DNA of 64,000 nucleotides, from contig URXK01000004.1 of the NCBI GenBank assembly GCA_900551755.1, positions 1 through 64,000 on the forward strand. Reading direction: 5' to 3'. The position numbers and the translations under genes were made by a program. The notes under the pieces are model-generated. The model was given only the letters and a program-made list of their open reading frames with translations, searched no databases and was not told the DNA's origin. Of the stretch, positions 36,618 through 45,361 are shown piece after piece. The DNA is from an uncultured Eubacterium sp. Lineage in GTDB: Bacteria > Bacillota > Clostridia > Lachnospirales > CAG-274. How positions within the stretch are numbered: the stretch's first letter is position 1; each line of letters opens with the position of its first letter.

Positions 36618-38558
36618 ATGGAAAGAATGAAAGAATTAATAGAAATACTTACAAAAGCCTCAAGAGCCTACTATCAAGAGGATAGAGAAATAATGAGCGA
36701 CTTTGAATATGACAAGCTATATGACGAGCTTACAGCCTTAGAAAAAGAAACAGGTGTTGTACTTTCAAATAGCCCTACTCAAAAGGTTGGTCATCAAGTC
36801 TTAAGCTCATTAAAAAAGGTAAGACACGAAAGCCCAATGCTATCTCTTGACAAAACTAAGGAAGTAACAGCCTTAGAAAGTTTTTTAGGCAATAACAAAG
36901 GTATACTTTCATATAAAATGGACGGCTTAACAGTTGTGTTGACATATAAAAATGGTGAACTTAGTCAAGCTGTAACAAGAGGTAACGGAGAAATTGGCGA
37001 AGATATAACACACAATGCTAAGTTTTTCAAAAACATTCCTCTTAAAATTTCGTTTAAGGGCGAATTAGTTATAAGAGGTGAAGCTGTAATTTCATTTATT
37101 GATTTTAACAATATAAATGAAAAGTTAGAACCAGAGGACCAATACAAAAATCCTAGAAACCTATGTAGTGGTACTGTTAGACAGCTTAATTCTGAAATAT
37201 CAGCATCAAGAAATGTCAATTTTATTGCTTTTGCTTTAGTTAAGGCAGAGGGACAAGCATTTGGTGATGACAAAGAAAATCGTTTTAAATGGCTTGAAAG
37301 CCTAGGCTTTGAATGTGTAGAAAGACAAAATGTAACATCAGAAAATATTGCACAAACAGTAAAAGCCTTTGAAGAAAAGATACCGTCAAATAGATTTGCT
37401 ACAGACGGACTTGTTTTAACATTTAGCAGTATAGCCTATTCCCAGAGTTTAGGTACAACAGCAAAGTTCCCACGAGATTCAATAGCCTTTAAATGGGCAG
37501 ATGAACTAGCAGAAACTACACTTATAAATGTAGATTGGAACACATCAAGAACTGGCTTAATCAATCCCATTGCAGTGTTTGAACCTGTTGAACTTGAAGG
37601 CACAACAGTAGAAAGAGCATCTTTACACAATTTAAGCATTATTGAAAACTTACAGCTAGGCTTAGGCGATAAAATAACAGTTTACAAAGCTAATATGATA
37701 ATACCACAGGTAGCCGAGGACTTAACAAAAAGCAACAATTTAGAAATACCTGCTGTCTGTCCCGTTTGTGGTGAAGAAACAGAAATAATTGCACTTCGTG
37801 ACGGAAAGGCACTTAAATGCCCTAACCCTAACTGCAAGGCTCAAAGAATATCAAGCCTTGAACACTTTGTGTCAAGAGATGCCCTTAATATTGAGGGCTT
37901 GTCAGAGGCTACTATTGAAAAGTTTATTGAAAAAGGCTTTATAGATAATTATACAGATATTTTTAAGCTAGAAAAGTATAAAACTGAAATAGTAAGTATG
38001 GACGGCTTTGGCGAAAAGTCATACAACAACCTTATTTCAGCCATTGATAAAAGCAAAAGTGTAGCTTTGCCAAACTTTATATATGCCTTAGGTATAAATA
38101 ATGTTGGCTTAAGTAATGCTAAACTTCTGTGCAAAAAATGCAACAATTCACTTGATGAAATAAGAAAAGCCGATTTTGACACCCTTATTTCTATTGACGG
38201 CTTTGGTGATGTTATAGCTGATAGTATTGTTAAATATTTTAGTCATCAAAAGAATAACGATTTAATAAACGATGTGCTTAATTATTTGCAATTTACAGCA
38301 ACAGAAGATAGTCAAACAGAGTTGAAACTTGAGAATGTAACATTTGTAGTAACTGGTGATGTGCATATTTACAAGAACAGAAAAGAATTGCAAGGTGTTA
38401 TTGAAAAGTTAGGTGGCAAGGTTACTGGTAGCGTAAGTGCCAAAACAAATTACCTAATTAATAACGATGTCAACTCATCTTCATCTAAAAACAAAAAAGC
38501 TAAGGAACTAGGTATTCCTATAATTAGTGAAGAAGATTTTGAAGAAATGATAAAGTAG
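36618..38558 (+). CDS. ligA: NAD-dependent DNA ligase
   Basis: LigA seals nicks in replication and repair. The 646-residue protein has all domains: Ia helices, an adenylation domain with K100 in SYKMDGL, an OB fold, a four-cysteine zinc finger (CPVC ... CPNPNC), helix-hairpin-helix repeats (ALNIEGLSEATIEKF, DGFGEKSYNNL, GDVIADSI) and a C-terminal BRCT domain (TFVVTGDVHIYKNRKEL). The length is in the normal range (about 650-670). It has the RBS aaggaga. Confidence 0.98.
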   Translation: MERMKELIEILTKASRAYYQEDREIMSDFEYDKLYDELTALEKETGVVLSNSPTQKVGHQVLSSLKKVRHESPMLSLDKTKEVTALESFLGNNKGILSYKMDGLTVVLTYKNGELSQAVTRGNGEIGEDITHNAKFFKNIPLKISFKGELVIRGEAVISFIDFNNINEKLEPEDQYKNPRNLCSGTVRQLNSEISASRNVNFIAFALVKAEGQAFGDDKENRFKWLESLGFECVERQNVTSENIAQTVKAFEEKIPSNRFATDGLVLTFSSIAYSQSLGTTAKFPRDSIAFKWADELAETTLINVDWNTSRTGLINPIAVFEPVELEGTTVERASLHNLSIIENLQLGLGDKITVYKANMIIPQVAEDLTKSNNLEIPAVCPVCGEETEIIALRDGKALKCPNPNCKAQRISSLEHFVSRDALNIEGLSEATIEKFIEKGFIDNYTDIFKLEKYKTEIVSMDGFGEKSYNNLISAIDKSKSVALPNFIYALGINNVGLSNAKLLCKKCNNSLDEIRKADFDTLISIDGFGDVIADSIVKYFSHQKNNDLINDVLNYLQFTATEDSQTELKLENVTFVVTGDVHIYKNRKELQGVIEKLGGKVTGSVSAKTNYLINNDVNSSSSKNKKAKELGIPIISEEDFEEMIK

Positions 38559-38571
38559 ATATAAGAAATAT

Positions 38572-38600
38572 GGGCAATCATTAGGTTGCCCTATTTTTTT
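38572..38600 (+). terminator. Terminator of ligA
   Basis: The gggcaa/ttgccc stem (38572-38577 with 3886-38591 in window numbering, i.e. 38586-38591) is followed by seven T residues. It lies 13 bp after the ligA stop. Confidence 0.75.
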
Positions 38601-38635
38601 ATTTAAAATAACTTTTTATACTTTCCTAAAAAGGC

Positions 38636-38666
38636 GTACAGACTGGTTTATAAAGCCAGCCTGCAC
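38636..38666. repeat. 31-bp imperfect palindrome, recombinase-core-like
   Basis: Arms of 11 bp, gtacagactgg and ccagcctgcac (9 of 11 paired), surround a 9-bp AT-rich centre, tttataaag. The dimensions match core sites bound by tyrosine recombinases (dif-like arms with a 6-9-bp spacer). It lies about 60 bp after the 3' end of the small recombinase gene. A hairpin RNA is the alternative reading. Confidence 0.4.
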
Positions 38667-38724
38667 AGTAGTTGTTCTTAACACTCTAATCATTTCGTTT
38701 ATTATACACCTTTTGTTTTGAATA

Positions 38725-39288
38725 CTAAAGCTGAATTTTATCATACACATTATCTTTATCCATTTGACAAATGCCCAAATATCGTTTAGTAATTTGAAAA
38801 TTACTATGATTATAAATATTCATCAATACGACAGGTTCAACACCACTTTTCCAAGCGTGATAACCAAATGTTTTTCTGAAAGAATGGCAACTAATATGGG
38901 CAATGTTTATTTCCTTGCAAACCTTATCTAGAATTCGGTTTACTTGAATACGGCTAATAGGCAAATTATTTCTATTAACAAATATATAATCATCTGGTTT
39001 ATGCAATTTGTATTGCATAGTTTTAGCAGCAATTTTTATAGTATCATTAATAAAAATTATTTGCTCCTTGCCTGTTTTTTGCTCCTTTATTCGTATATGT
39101 TTTTTAAACTTATTTTCTTCATAAGAATATAAGTCATCCCATTTCAGCTTAAGAATATCACTTATTCTCAACGCCGTATTTACTCCTATCACCACAAGAA
39201 AATAATTGCGATATTCCTTCTTCTTGATAAAATACAGCTTTAGCTTCTTAATATCTCCTTTATCTCTAATAGGTTCTGCTGTTTTCAT
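38725..39288 (-). CDS. Small tyrosine recombinase, catalytic domain only
   Basis: The 187-residue protein carries the integrase catalytic set: first Arg in NTALRISDIL, H-x-x-R in SCHSFRKTFGYH, a further His in NHSNFQITKRYL and the nucleophile Tyr (KRYLGI). The N-terminal SAM-like DNA-binding domain of XerC/XerD or phage integrases is missing. Only about 25 residues precede the catalytic domain. The size resembles FimB/FimE-type invertases. The ATG at 39288 is chosen for its RBS (aaaggagg). Inverted repeats lie on both sides of the gene. Confidence 0.85.
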   Translation of the reverse strand: MKTAEPIRDKGDIKKLKLYFIKKKEYRNYFLVVIGVNTALRISDILKLKWDDLYSYEENKFKKHIRIKEQKTGKEQIIFINDTIKIAAKTMQYKLHKPDDYIFVNRNNLPISRIQVNRILDKVCKEINIAHISCHSFRKTFGYHAWKSGVEPVVLMNIYNHSNFQITKRYLGICQMDKDNVYDKIQL

Positions 39289-39314
39289 AATAAATCCTCC
39301 TTTAGGTATCAAAA

Positions 39315-39507
39315 TATATAATTATGATACATATTAATTTTTTATAAATTGTACAATTATCTTAAATACTAGTATTGACAAACCAATACTTTTATTGTAA
39401 TATAATAATTGTACACTTTATGTTTTATCCACGATATTTCCTAAACACTAGTATTTTCTATTATTTTCTAGTATTTTTTCCTTTTTTCGAGGTATCATAA
39501 TTATATA
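39315..39507. repeat. Nested inverted repeats upstream of the small recombinase
   Basis: The outer pair is tatataattatgatac (39315-39330) and its exact reverse complement (39492-39507). The inner pair is tgtacaattat (39350-39360) and its exact reverse complement (39405-39415). Three ctagtatt copies lie between. No coding frame is present in 39313-39598, an AT-rich 300-bp stretch that otherwise holds only the recombinase promoter region and a terminator. Confidence 0.6.
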
Positions 39508-39557
39508 ATAAGATAAACGACAAAAAGCGACATTTATGCACATTTTTTTTAAAAAAA

Positions 39558-39590
39558 AGAACCCTATCATTATTACAACAATAGAGTTCT
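39558..39590 (-). terminator. Terminator of the SafE-fusion/DUF2318 operon
   Basis: A hairpin (agaac and ctat pairing with atag and gttct, one mismatch) is followed on the minus strand by eight T residues. It is 9 bp after the DUF2318 stop. Confidence 0.8.
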
Positions 39591-39598
39591 ACTAATTA

Positions 39599-40114
39599 TC
39601 AAATCTTCCAATTTTCAAATATTTGACGATATTTATCTAAAAAATCATAAGAAATTGTTATACTGTCATTAGTAACAGTTTTATCTTCATCAAAAATAGG
39701 CACTGGATTGCAACCACCTGCCTCCATTTCTACCTGCTCTGCTGTAAAAGCATTTCCACAGTTTTGACACACAATGTTGTCACCCTCCTGTTTGTAATAG
39801 CCCCTACCTGAACCATAACAAACTTGACAAGTGTTGAAAGCTGTTCTTACATTTCCTTCAGCATCTTTTATTGCCAAAACTTCCATTGGTGTTCCCTCAA
39901 CCTCTACAGAATAAAATGACGCCTTATCACTTACTTCATTTAATGGTATTACTAAATTGTCACCCTCATTTAAAACCTGTGCAGTCGAAGTATTATCATT
40001 TGTGTTGTTTGTATCTTTGTTGCCTAATGTTACAACACCTATTGCTCCTGCACAAAGAACCACAGCCAATATTGCTAATATTACTTTACTATTTTTGTTG
40101 CTTTCTTTTTTCAT
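39599..40114 (-). CDS. DUF2318 membrane-anchored Fe-S/metal protein
   Basis: The 171-residue protein has an N-terminal membrane anchor (about 10-30). The DUF2318 domain follows, with its cysteine ligands: CQVCYGSGRGYY, IVCQNCGNAF and GGCNPVPI. The family is annotated as Fe-S-containing and is often found with iron or copper transport genes. It is 10 bp downstream of the HMA-SafE-cupredoxin gene, so the two probably work together on the outer face of the membrane. Confidence 0.88.
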   Translation of the reverse strand: MKKESNKNSKVILAILAVVLCAGAIGVVTLGNKDTNNTNDNTSTAQVLNEGDNLVIPLNEVSDKASFYSVEVEGTPMEVLAIKDAEGNVRTAFNTCQVCYGSGRGYYKQEGDNIVCQNCGNAFTAEQVEMEAGGCNPVPIFDEDKTVTNDSITISYDFLDKYRQIFENWKI

Positions 40115-40124
40115 TTTTTTCTCC

Positions 40125-41570
40125 TTATATAACAGTTATATTGCCTCTTATCATACCCATCCAACAGCTATAGCTAAAATTGCCTTTTTCCTTTGGTGTA
40201 AATTCAATAACATTTTCACCCTCCTTAAAGGAATGTTCAATGCCATATTCATTTATAATCATTTTGTAATTACAGCCATTGATACTTCCTTCTGGCACAT
40301 TTATTACCCATTTAACTGGTATACCAGCTTCAACACTTATGTTGGGATAACTGCCAGATGATATTTCTGTTGTAACTATTTGTGTTCCATTTACAACCTT
40401 TGCTTTTGCACTGCTTTCATTGTTGTTAATGTTAAAATTAAATGCAAATATTATAGCAACACTAGCAACTACAGCCAAAGCATTTTTATAATAGACTTTT
40501 TTAATAGGTAAATGAATAATAATGCCTACTACAAACAAAATACATATACCAATTAAAATAGTTTTTTCACCAATTAAGCCAGAAAGGCTTGCACCTTGTG
40601 ACAGCATAGCCATACCTAATACGGCTATTAAAACACCACCACACTTCATTATCTTTTGAGTAAATTTGATACCTAACACAGCAACAAATGCACCCAATCC
40701 AGCCATAAGTGGCACTGTACCAAGACTAAAAAATAGCATTGAAAGACCACCGACTAATGCACTTCCTGTACCTAAAGCCAATATTTCCATAGACTGCAAA
40801 GGTCCACAAGGCATAAAACCATTTATTAAACCAACAATAAAGGGACTTCTGCTCTTAAAACTTTCCTTTGCCATTGCCCTAATTATAAACTTAGGCATAT
40901 ACAATCTAATACCCCTAAATTTAGGAAAAACGCCCAAAACATTTATACCCATTATTATCATAAAAAGTCCAACAGCTATCTTTAAAAAACCTTGAAATAG
41001 AATTGATACGCCAAATTGGATATTAGCCCCAATTATCATTCCTATTCCACCTAGCACAAAACCAATAAGTGTATATGAAATAACTCTGCCAACATTATAA
41101 AGTAAAACAGGCTTAAAAGCATTTGCCCTGCTATCCTTAACAATAGATTGGGATAAATTGATACCACCACACATTGCTACACAATGAACCGATGTTATAA
41201 GACCTATTACAAACAACATTCCATATCCCATTTGAGAGTCAGCTAATGTAGTAGGTGCTAAATAATTCAAAACACCTAGCTTTTGCAAAATAATATAAAG
41301 AGATATTATAATGACACTTATACTTATTATGTAATACATATCATTATCACTTTTATTATCTGATACCTCGTAGCCTAAGTTGTTTATAACATTACTTATT
41401 TCTTCTATTGTTATGCTGTCACTATCATATTCAATATAGGCTGTTCCTTTTTTCAAGTCTACTTTTACATTGATAACACTATCTAAAGAATGTAGCTTTT
41501 TTTCAATTTTAGCTTTGCAGTTGCCACAAGTCATACCATTAACATACACAGTTGTTTTAACAGTCCTCAT
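40125..41570 (-). CDS. HMA-SafE/DsbD-like-cupredoxin fusion membrane protein
   Basis: The 481-residue protein combines three parts. A cytosolic heavy-metal-associated domain comes first (about 1-70, NGMTCGNCKAKIE). The membrane core is of the SafE/DsbD_2 type, with the family motif HCVAMCGGINL and a second motif NGFMPCGPLQ. The exported C-terminal domain is cupredoxin-like (about 395-481), with potential copper ligands in SCWMGMIRG. Each part binds metal or moves thiol/metal across the membrane, so copper (or related metal) handling is inferred. The start is the ATG at 41570, preceded by ggaggt. A consensus promoter lies upstream. Confidence 0.9.
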   Translation of the reverse strand: MRTVKTTVYVNGMTCGNCKAKIEKKLHSLDSVINVKVDLKKGTAYIEYDSDSITIEEISNVINNLGYEVSDNKSDNDMYYIISISVIIISLYIILQKLGVLNYLAPTTLADSQMGYGMLFVIGLITSVHCVAMCGGINLSQSIVKDSRANAFKPVLLYNVGRVISYTLIGFVLGGIGMIIGANIQFGVSILFQGFLKIAVGLFMIIMGINVLGVFPKFRGIRLYMPKFIIRAMAKESFKSRSPFIVGLINGFMPCGPLQSMEILALGTGSALVGGLSMLFFSLGTVPLMAGLGAFVAVLGIKFTQKIMKCGGVLIAVLGMAMLSQGASLSGLIGEKTILIGICILFVVGIIIHLPIKKVYYKNALAVVASVAIIFAFNFNINNNESSAKAKVVNGTQIVTTEISSGSYPNISVEAGIPVKWVINVPEGSINGCNYKMIINEYGIEHSFKEGENVIEFTPKEKGNFSYSCWMGMIRGNITVI

Positions 41571-41631
41571 TGTCAACCTCCAACAAACATTTATTTACAT
41601 ATAATTCCTATCTTAATAATATGTTTATTAC

Positions 41632-41660
41632 ATAATATAATACATTCTTTTTATTGTCAA
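41632..41660 (-). promoter_or_regulatory. Promoter of the metal-handling operon
   Basis: On the minus strand TTGACA and TATTAT are separated by 17 bp. A short dyad (tatgt ... acata) lies directly downstream of the -10 and could be an operator. Confidence 0.6.
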
Positions 41661-41713
41661 TAAAATTTAAGCAACATTATTATTAAACTTCTATTACTAT
41701 TTTTTTAAGAAAT

Positions 41714-42709
41714 TTATAATTCCTCATAATACATTGTGTTGTTTATATCAAAATCCATATTTTGACAAATTAACACCTTAATATAAGCAGACTCTGGAGA
41801 TATGTTAAAAAGTGGTATAACCCCTTGTTCCAAAATATCTCTTGTTGACTTATAAGCTCTTTCAACATTCTTATCCTTAAAAGACGCTACATATAATTTT
41901 ACTCCCTTATCTTTGCATTTTTTAGCAAACTTAATAAGAGAAGTACCCTCTCCAGTTGTACAAGCTGTAGCTGAATGATACATATAATGTATTACTGCTG
42001 ATATGCCGTCAATATTTATATTTTCATAATTCATATTAGGGTAAGGTCTAATAAATAACACCTTGTTGTTAAAGTCAATAGGTCTATTTGCCACAACAGG
42101 TTTAAAACTATTAAGCTCATCAATAGTTGGTTTCATACATACCTTTAATTCATTATTTTCAACCTTGCCCCAAGGCTTTCCGTCAAAACTTCTGTATTGG
42201 TCAAGATATGGGTCAGACTCAACTATTCTTGTTGCTATATAAACATCATTTTCACCCTTATTATTGCTAAAGGCTACAAATACACCCTTTTTAACAGATT
42301 TAATCACTACTACTGCACTTCTGAAATTAACAATGCCATTGCTTTTTTCATTGCCAAGCTCATAGTTGGCTGCTATAAGTACAACAGGTATATCCATTTT
42401 ATTATAAAGCATACCAATTAAATTGGCTGTGTATGAAAGTGTGTCAGAACCGTGGCAAATAACAATACCCCTATATTTAGATGTATCAATTTTATCCAAG
42501 GCCTTCATAAGCTCAAGCCATACTTCACAAGTCATATTTTCACTTAAAACATTAACAGGCTGTATAACTTCAAAATCTACATCATTTCCATATTCCTTGT
42601 TGTAATAATCTACTATTTGATATGCTGATGCTGAATTTATGTTTACTGTGCCATTTTCTGACTTACTGCCAATAGTTCCTCCAGTTAAAACAACTAGTAT
42701 CTTATCCAT
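41714..42709 (-). CDS. Asparaginase family amidohydrolase
   Basis: The 331-residue protein has the type I/II asparaginase motifs: VVLTGGTIGS near the N-terminus, with the nucleophilic threonine, and ICHGSDTLSYTA with the second catalytic Thr-Asp-Lys-type site region. It has no signal peptide and is therefore cytosolic. L-asparagine hydrolysis is likely, but related substrates cannot be excluded. It starts 1 bp after thiD, at the end of a five-gene operon. Confidence 0.88.
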   Translation of the reverse strand: MDKILVVLTGGTIGSKSENGTVNINSASAYQIVDYYNKEYGNDVDFEVIQPVNVLSENMTCEVWLELMKALDKIDTSKYRGIVICHGSDTLSYTANLIGMLYNKMDIPVVLIAANYELGNEKSNGIVNFRSAVVVIKSVKKGVFVAFSNNKGENDVYIATRIVESDPYLDQYRSFDGKPWGKVENNELKVCMKPTIDELNSFKPVVANRPIDFNNKVLFIRPYPNMNYENINIDGISAVIHYMYHSATACTTGEGTSLIKFAKKCKDKGVKLYVASFKDKNVERAYKSTRDILEQGVIPLFNISPESAYIKVLICQNMDFDINNTMYYEEL

Positions 42710-42710
42710 A

Positions 42711-43496
42711 TTATCTCTCCATTCTGTAACAATGATTTAAAGGTCCACTGCCCTTGCCTAAATTTAAACCATCATTTATAGCTCCTGCCACATAGTCCTT
42801 AGCATCTTTAACACTATCAGCTATACTATAGCCTCTAGCAATGTTGCAAGCTATAGCAGAGCTTAATGTACAACCTGTGCCGTGAGTATTATCATTATTA
42901 ATTCTTACACCATTAAACTCATAATATTTGCCATTGCTATAAAGCACATCAATGGCACTATCTGTTAAATGACCACCCTTAATAAGAACACTACAGCCGT
43001 ATTGGTCGCTTAACTTCTTTGCACCAGCTTTCATATCCTCAACATTTTTAACATCACTATCAAGCAAAACAGACGCCTCATATAGATTAGGTGTAATTAT
43101 GTCAGCAAGTGGCATTAGCTTATTTACAAGAGTTAAGTAAGCTCCATCACTTATTAACTTCTTACCACTTGTTGATACCATAACTGTGTCTAACACAATA
43201 TTTTTAGCCTTATGCTCCTTAAGTTTTTCTGCTATAACCTCAATTAAATCCTTATTTGAAACCATACCAATTTTAACAGCATCAGGCACAATATCATTAA
43301 ATATACAATCAATTTGATTAGCAAGACACTCTGTACTTGCGTCATATATGCCATATACTCCTGTTGTATTTTGTGCTGTAAGTGATGTAATGGCTGACAT
43401 TGCATACATTCCATAAGCTGTTATTGTTTTAATATCAGCTTGTATACCTGCACCACCACTTGAGTCACTACCTGCTATTGTTAATACTTTGTACAT
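42711..43496 (-). CDS. thiD: Hydroxymethylpyrimidine/phosphomethylpyrimidine kinase
   Basis: ThiD phosphorylates the pyrimidine precursor of thiamine twice. The 261-residue ribokinase-fold protein has AGSDSSGGAGIQADIKT, DTVMVSTSG, TPNLYEASVLL and the anion-hole motif THGTGCTLSSAIA. Pyridoxal kinases of the same fold are the alternative. I see no TPP riboswitch upstream. It starts 15 bp after the TPR gene. Confidence 0.92.
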   Translation of the reverse strand: MYKVLTIAGSDSSGGAGIQADIKTITAYGMYAMSAITSLTAQNTTGVYGIYDASTECLANQIDCIFNDIVPDAVKIGMVSNKDLIEVIAEKLKEHKAKNIVLDTVMVSTSGKKLISDGAYLTLVNKLMPLADIITPNLYEASVLLDSDVKNVEDMKAGAKKLSDQYGCSVLIKGGHLTDSAIDVLYSNGKYYEFNGVRINNDNTHGTGCTLSSAIACNIARGYSIADSVKDAKDYVAGAINDGLNLGKGSGPLNHCYRMER

Positions 43497-43510
43497 ACTA
43501 TTCCTCTTTT

Positions 43511-44311
43511 CTAATGCTTTTCACAACCTATATACTTACACTGCCACAACATAACAGGTGTATATTTGTATTCCTTAATTATTTCTTGCCTTTTACTTCT
43601 ATTGTTTACTAGCTTTTTGATTTCATCATCAAATTTGCTCAAATCTGCAATGTTATTTTCTTCAACACAATCATACAACATAGCCAATACAGACAAATCA
43701 AACTGCCATTCGCCAATAACACTGTCAACTAATTTATACGCATTTTCCAAATCACCACTTAAATATAACAGTATAAATCTATCCAAAACAGTCCATTTTT
43801 CATCGCTTATTGTAGCAAAAATTTCACTAAAATCCTCATTACACTTTAATAAAGCATAACAATAGGATATTTTTATATCATCTATATTTTTATCAGCTTT
43901 TTTTAATGCTTTGTCAAAATACATTGCCGCCTTAATATAGCCACCTAGCTTATAACAGCCACAGCCAAGATTATTATACACTCTGTAGTCATCAACTAAC
44001 TCGGAGGCTTTTTTAAAATACTTGCAAGCTACATTACAATCTCCGTAATAATAATTATATTCTGCAATAGCAACTAAATTTTTGTAATTAATATCACAGT
44101 GTTCAGCCATTTTAAGATATTTGTAACCAAGCTCGCCAGCCTCTGTTGACTCCTTATCCTTATGCTGTATACCATTGTCAATGTAAAAAACACCCATATT
44201 ATTGTAACTTTCACAACCGGGCATATTTTCAACACCTGATTTAAGCATTGATTGAGCATCATACCAGCTTTCATTTTCTATCAGTTCTAAGGCTTTATCA
44301 GTATATTCCAT
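43511..44311 (-). CDS. Tetratricopeptide-repeat protein
   Basis: The 266-residue protein is made of helical TPR-like units (YNNMGVFYIDNGI, YNNLGCGCYKLGGYIKAAMYFDKALKKA). It has no signal peptide or membrane segment. It lies 10 bp after the Xer-like recombinase gene and 15 bp before thiD. A scaffolding role is generic to the family. No specific function can be read. Confidence 0.75.
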   Translation of the reverse strand: MEYTDKALELIENESWYDAQSMLKSGVENMPGCESYNNMGVFYIDNGIQHKDKESTEAGELGYKYLKMAEHCDINYKNLVAIAEYNYYYGDCNVACKYFKKASELVDDYRVYNNLGCGCYKLGGYIKAAMYFDKALKKADKNIDDIKISYCYALLKCNEDFSEIFATISDEKWTVLDRFILLYLSGDLENAYKLVDSVIGEWQFDLSVLAMLYDCVEENNIADLSKFDDEIKKLVNNRSKRQEIIKEYKYTPVMLWQCKYIGCEKH

Positions 44312-44320
44312 ATTATCACC

Positions 44321-45361
44321 CTAATCTCTAAGTTTTACAGCCTTTGCTGCCTTTCTTCTGTTTTCATCTTGCATTTGTGCGTAATGCTTTCTTGTTGTAT
44401 TTACATCTTTATGACCAAGAACATCTGCCACAAGGTATATATCTCCAGTTTCATTGTAAAGTGTAGTGCCATAGGTACTTCTTAATTTATGAGGTGTAAT
44501 CTTTTTAAGCACTGTTACCTTTTGAGCATATTTTTTAACAAGTTTTTCAACAGAACGAACACCTATTCTTTTATTTTGCATAGACAAAAACAAAGCATTT
44601 TCACTGCCAGCCTTTGGCTCTATTTTTTTTCTTTCTTCAAGGTAGTTTCTTAAAGCCGATTCAACTTCTTCTCCAAAATAAACTACCATTTCATTACCAC
44701 CCTTACGGACAATCCTAACTCCATTGATTTCAAAGTCTACATCATCAATGTCTATACCAACACACTCTGACACTCTTATTCCTGTACCTAACAAAAGAGT
44801 AACTATAGCCAAATCTCTTTTACCATTTCTATTGTAACATCGTTTTTCTCCTACTGTTAGCTTTTCTCCACTTTCAATAATGTCTAACAACTCTGCTGTT
44901 TCATTTGGTTCAAGTCTTATTATTTGTTTTTCGTGTATTTTAGGCGTATTAACAAGTTCAGCAGGGTTGCCAGGGATTTTTTCCATTTTATAAAAATACT
45001 TAAATAATGACCTAATTGCAGCCAATTTTCTTGACTTGCCATTTTCATTGTTAGATATTTCTTCACCCTCTGAATTTATGTAATATTCTGTGTAACTCAT
45101 AAACTCATTAATATAAGTTGCTGTTACATTTTTTAAATCCTCTATAGTAAGTTCCTTACTTGTCTTGCCTTCAAACTCCTTGCACTCCTCAATCAAAAAA
45201 TTGAAAAATATCCTAAGGTCATAAGCATAAGCAACTCTTGTTTGTACCTCACTACTGTCAGCTATTGACAAAAAGAATTCTCTGCAAAAATTAGGTAATC
45301 CATTTAATATATCTCTTAATTTTATTGTAAGTTTGTACTTTACTTCATCGTGATAAGCCAT
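44321..45361 (-). CDS. Xer-like tyrosine recombinase
   Basis: The 346-residue protein has an N-terminal SAM-like core-binding domain (about 15-130). The catalytic domain has R in TGIRVSECVGIDIDD, H-x-x-R in TPHKLRSTYGTTLY, and GHKDVNTTRKHYAQ with the final His and Tyr nucleophile. The size and long N-terminal domain recall single-recombinase Xer proteins such as XerS rather than the ~300-residue XerC/XerD. Its ATG overlaps the ttcA-like stop by 1 bp, so it is part of a chromosomal operon and not obviously of a mobile element. Confidence 0.85.
   Translation of the reverse strand: MAYHDEVKYKLTIKLRDILNGLPNFCREFFLSIADSSEVQTRVAYAYDLRIFFNFLIEECKEFEGKTSKELTIEDLKNVTATYINEFMSYTEYYINSEGEEISNNENGKSRKLAAIRSLFKYFYKMEKIPGNPAELVNTPKIHEKQIIRLEPNETAELLDIIESGEKLTVGEKRCYNRNGKRDLAIVTLLLGTGIRVSECVGIDIDDVDFEINGVRIVRKGGNEMVVYFGEEVESALRNYLEERKKIEPKAGSENALFLSMQNKRIGVRSVEKLVKKYAQKVTVLKKITPHKLRSTYGTTLYNETGDIYLVADVLGHKDVNTTRKHYAQMQDENRRKAAKAVKLRD

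Noticed and set aside
39599..41660. Possible CRISPR-like or repeat array near the recombinase and metal operon
   Set aside because: Repeats here are inverted pairs and short AT-rich words, not regularly spaced direct repeats with unique spacers. No CRISPR array or cas gene was found in the window.
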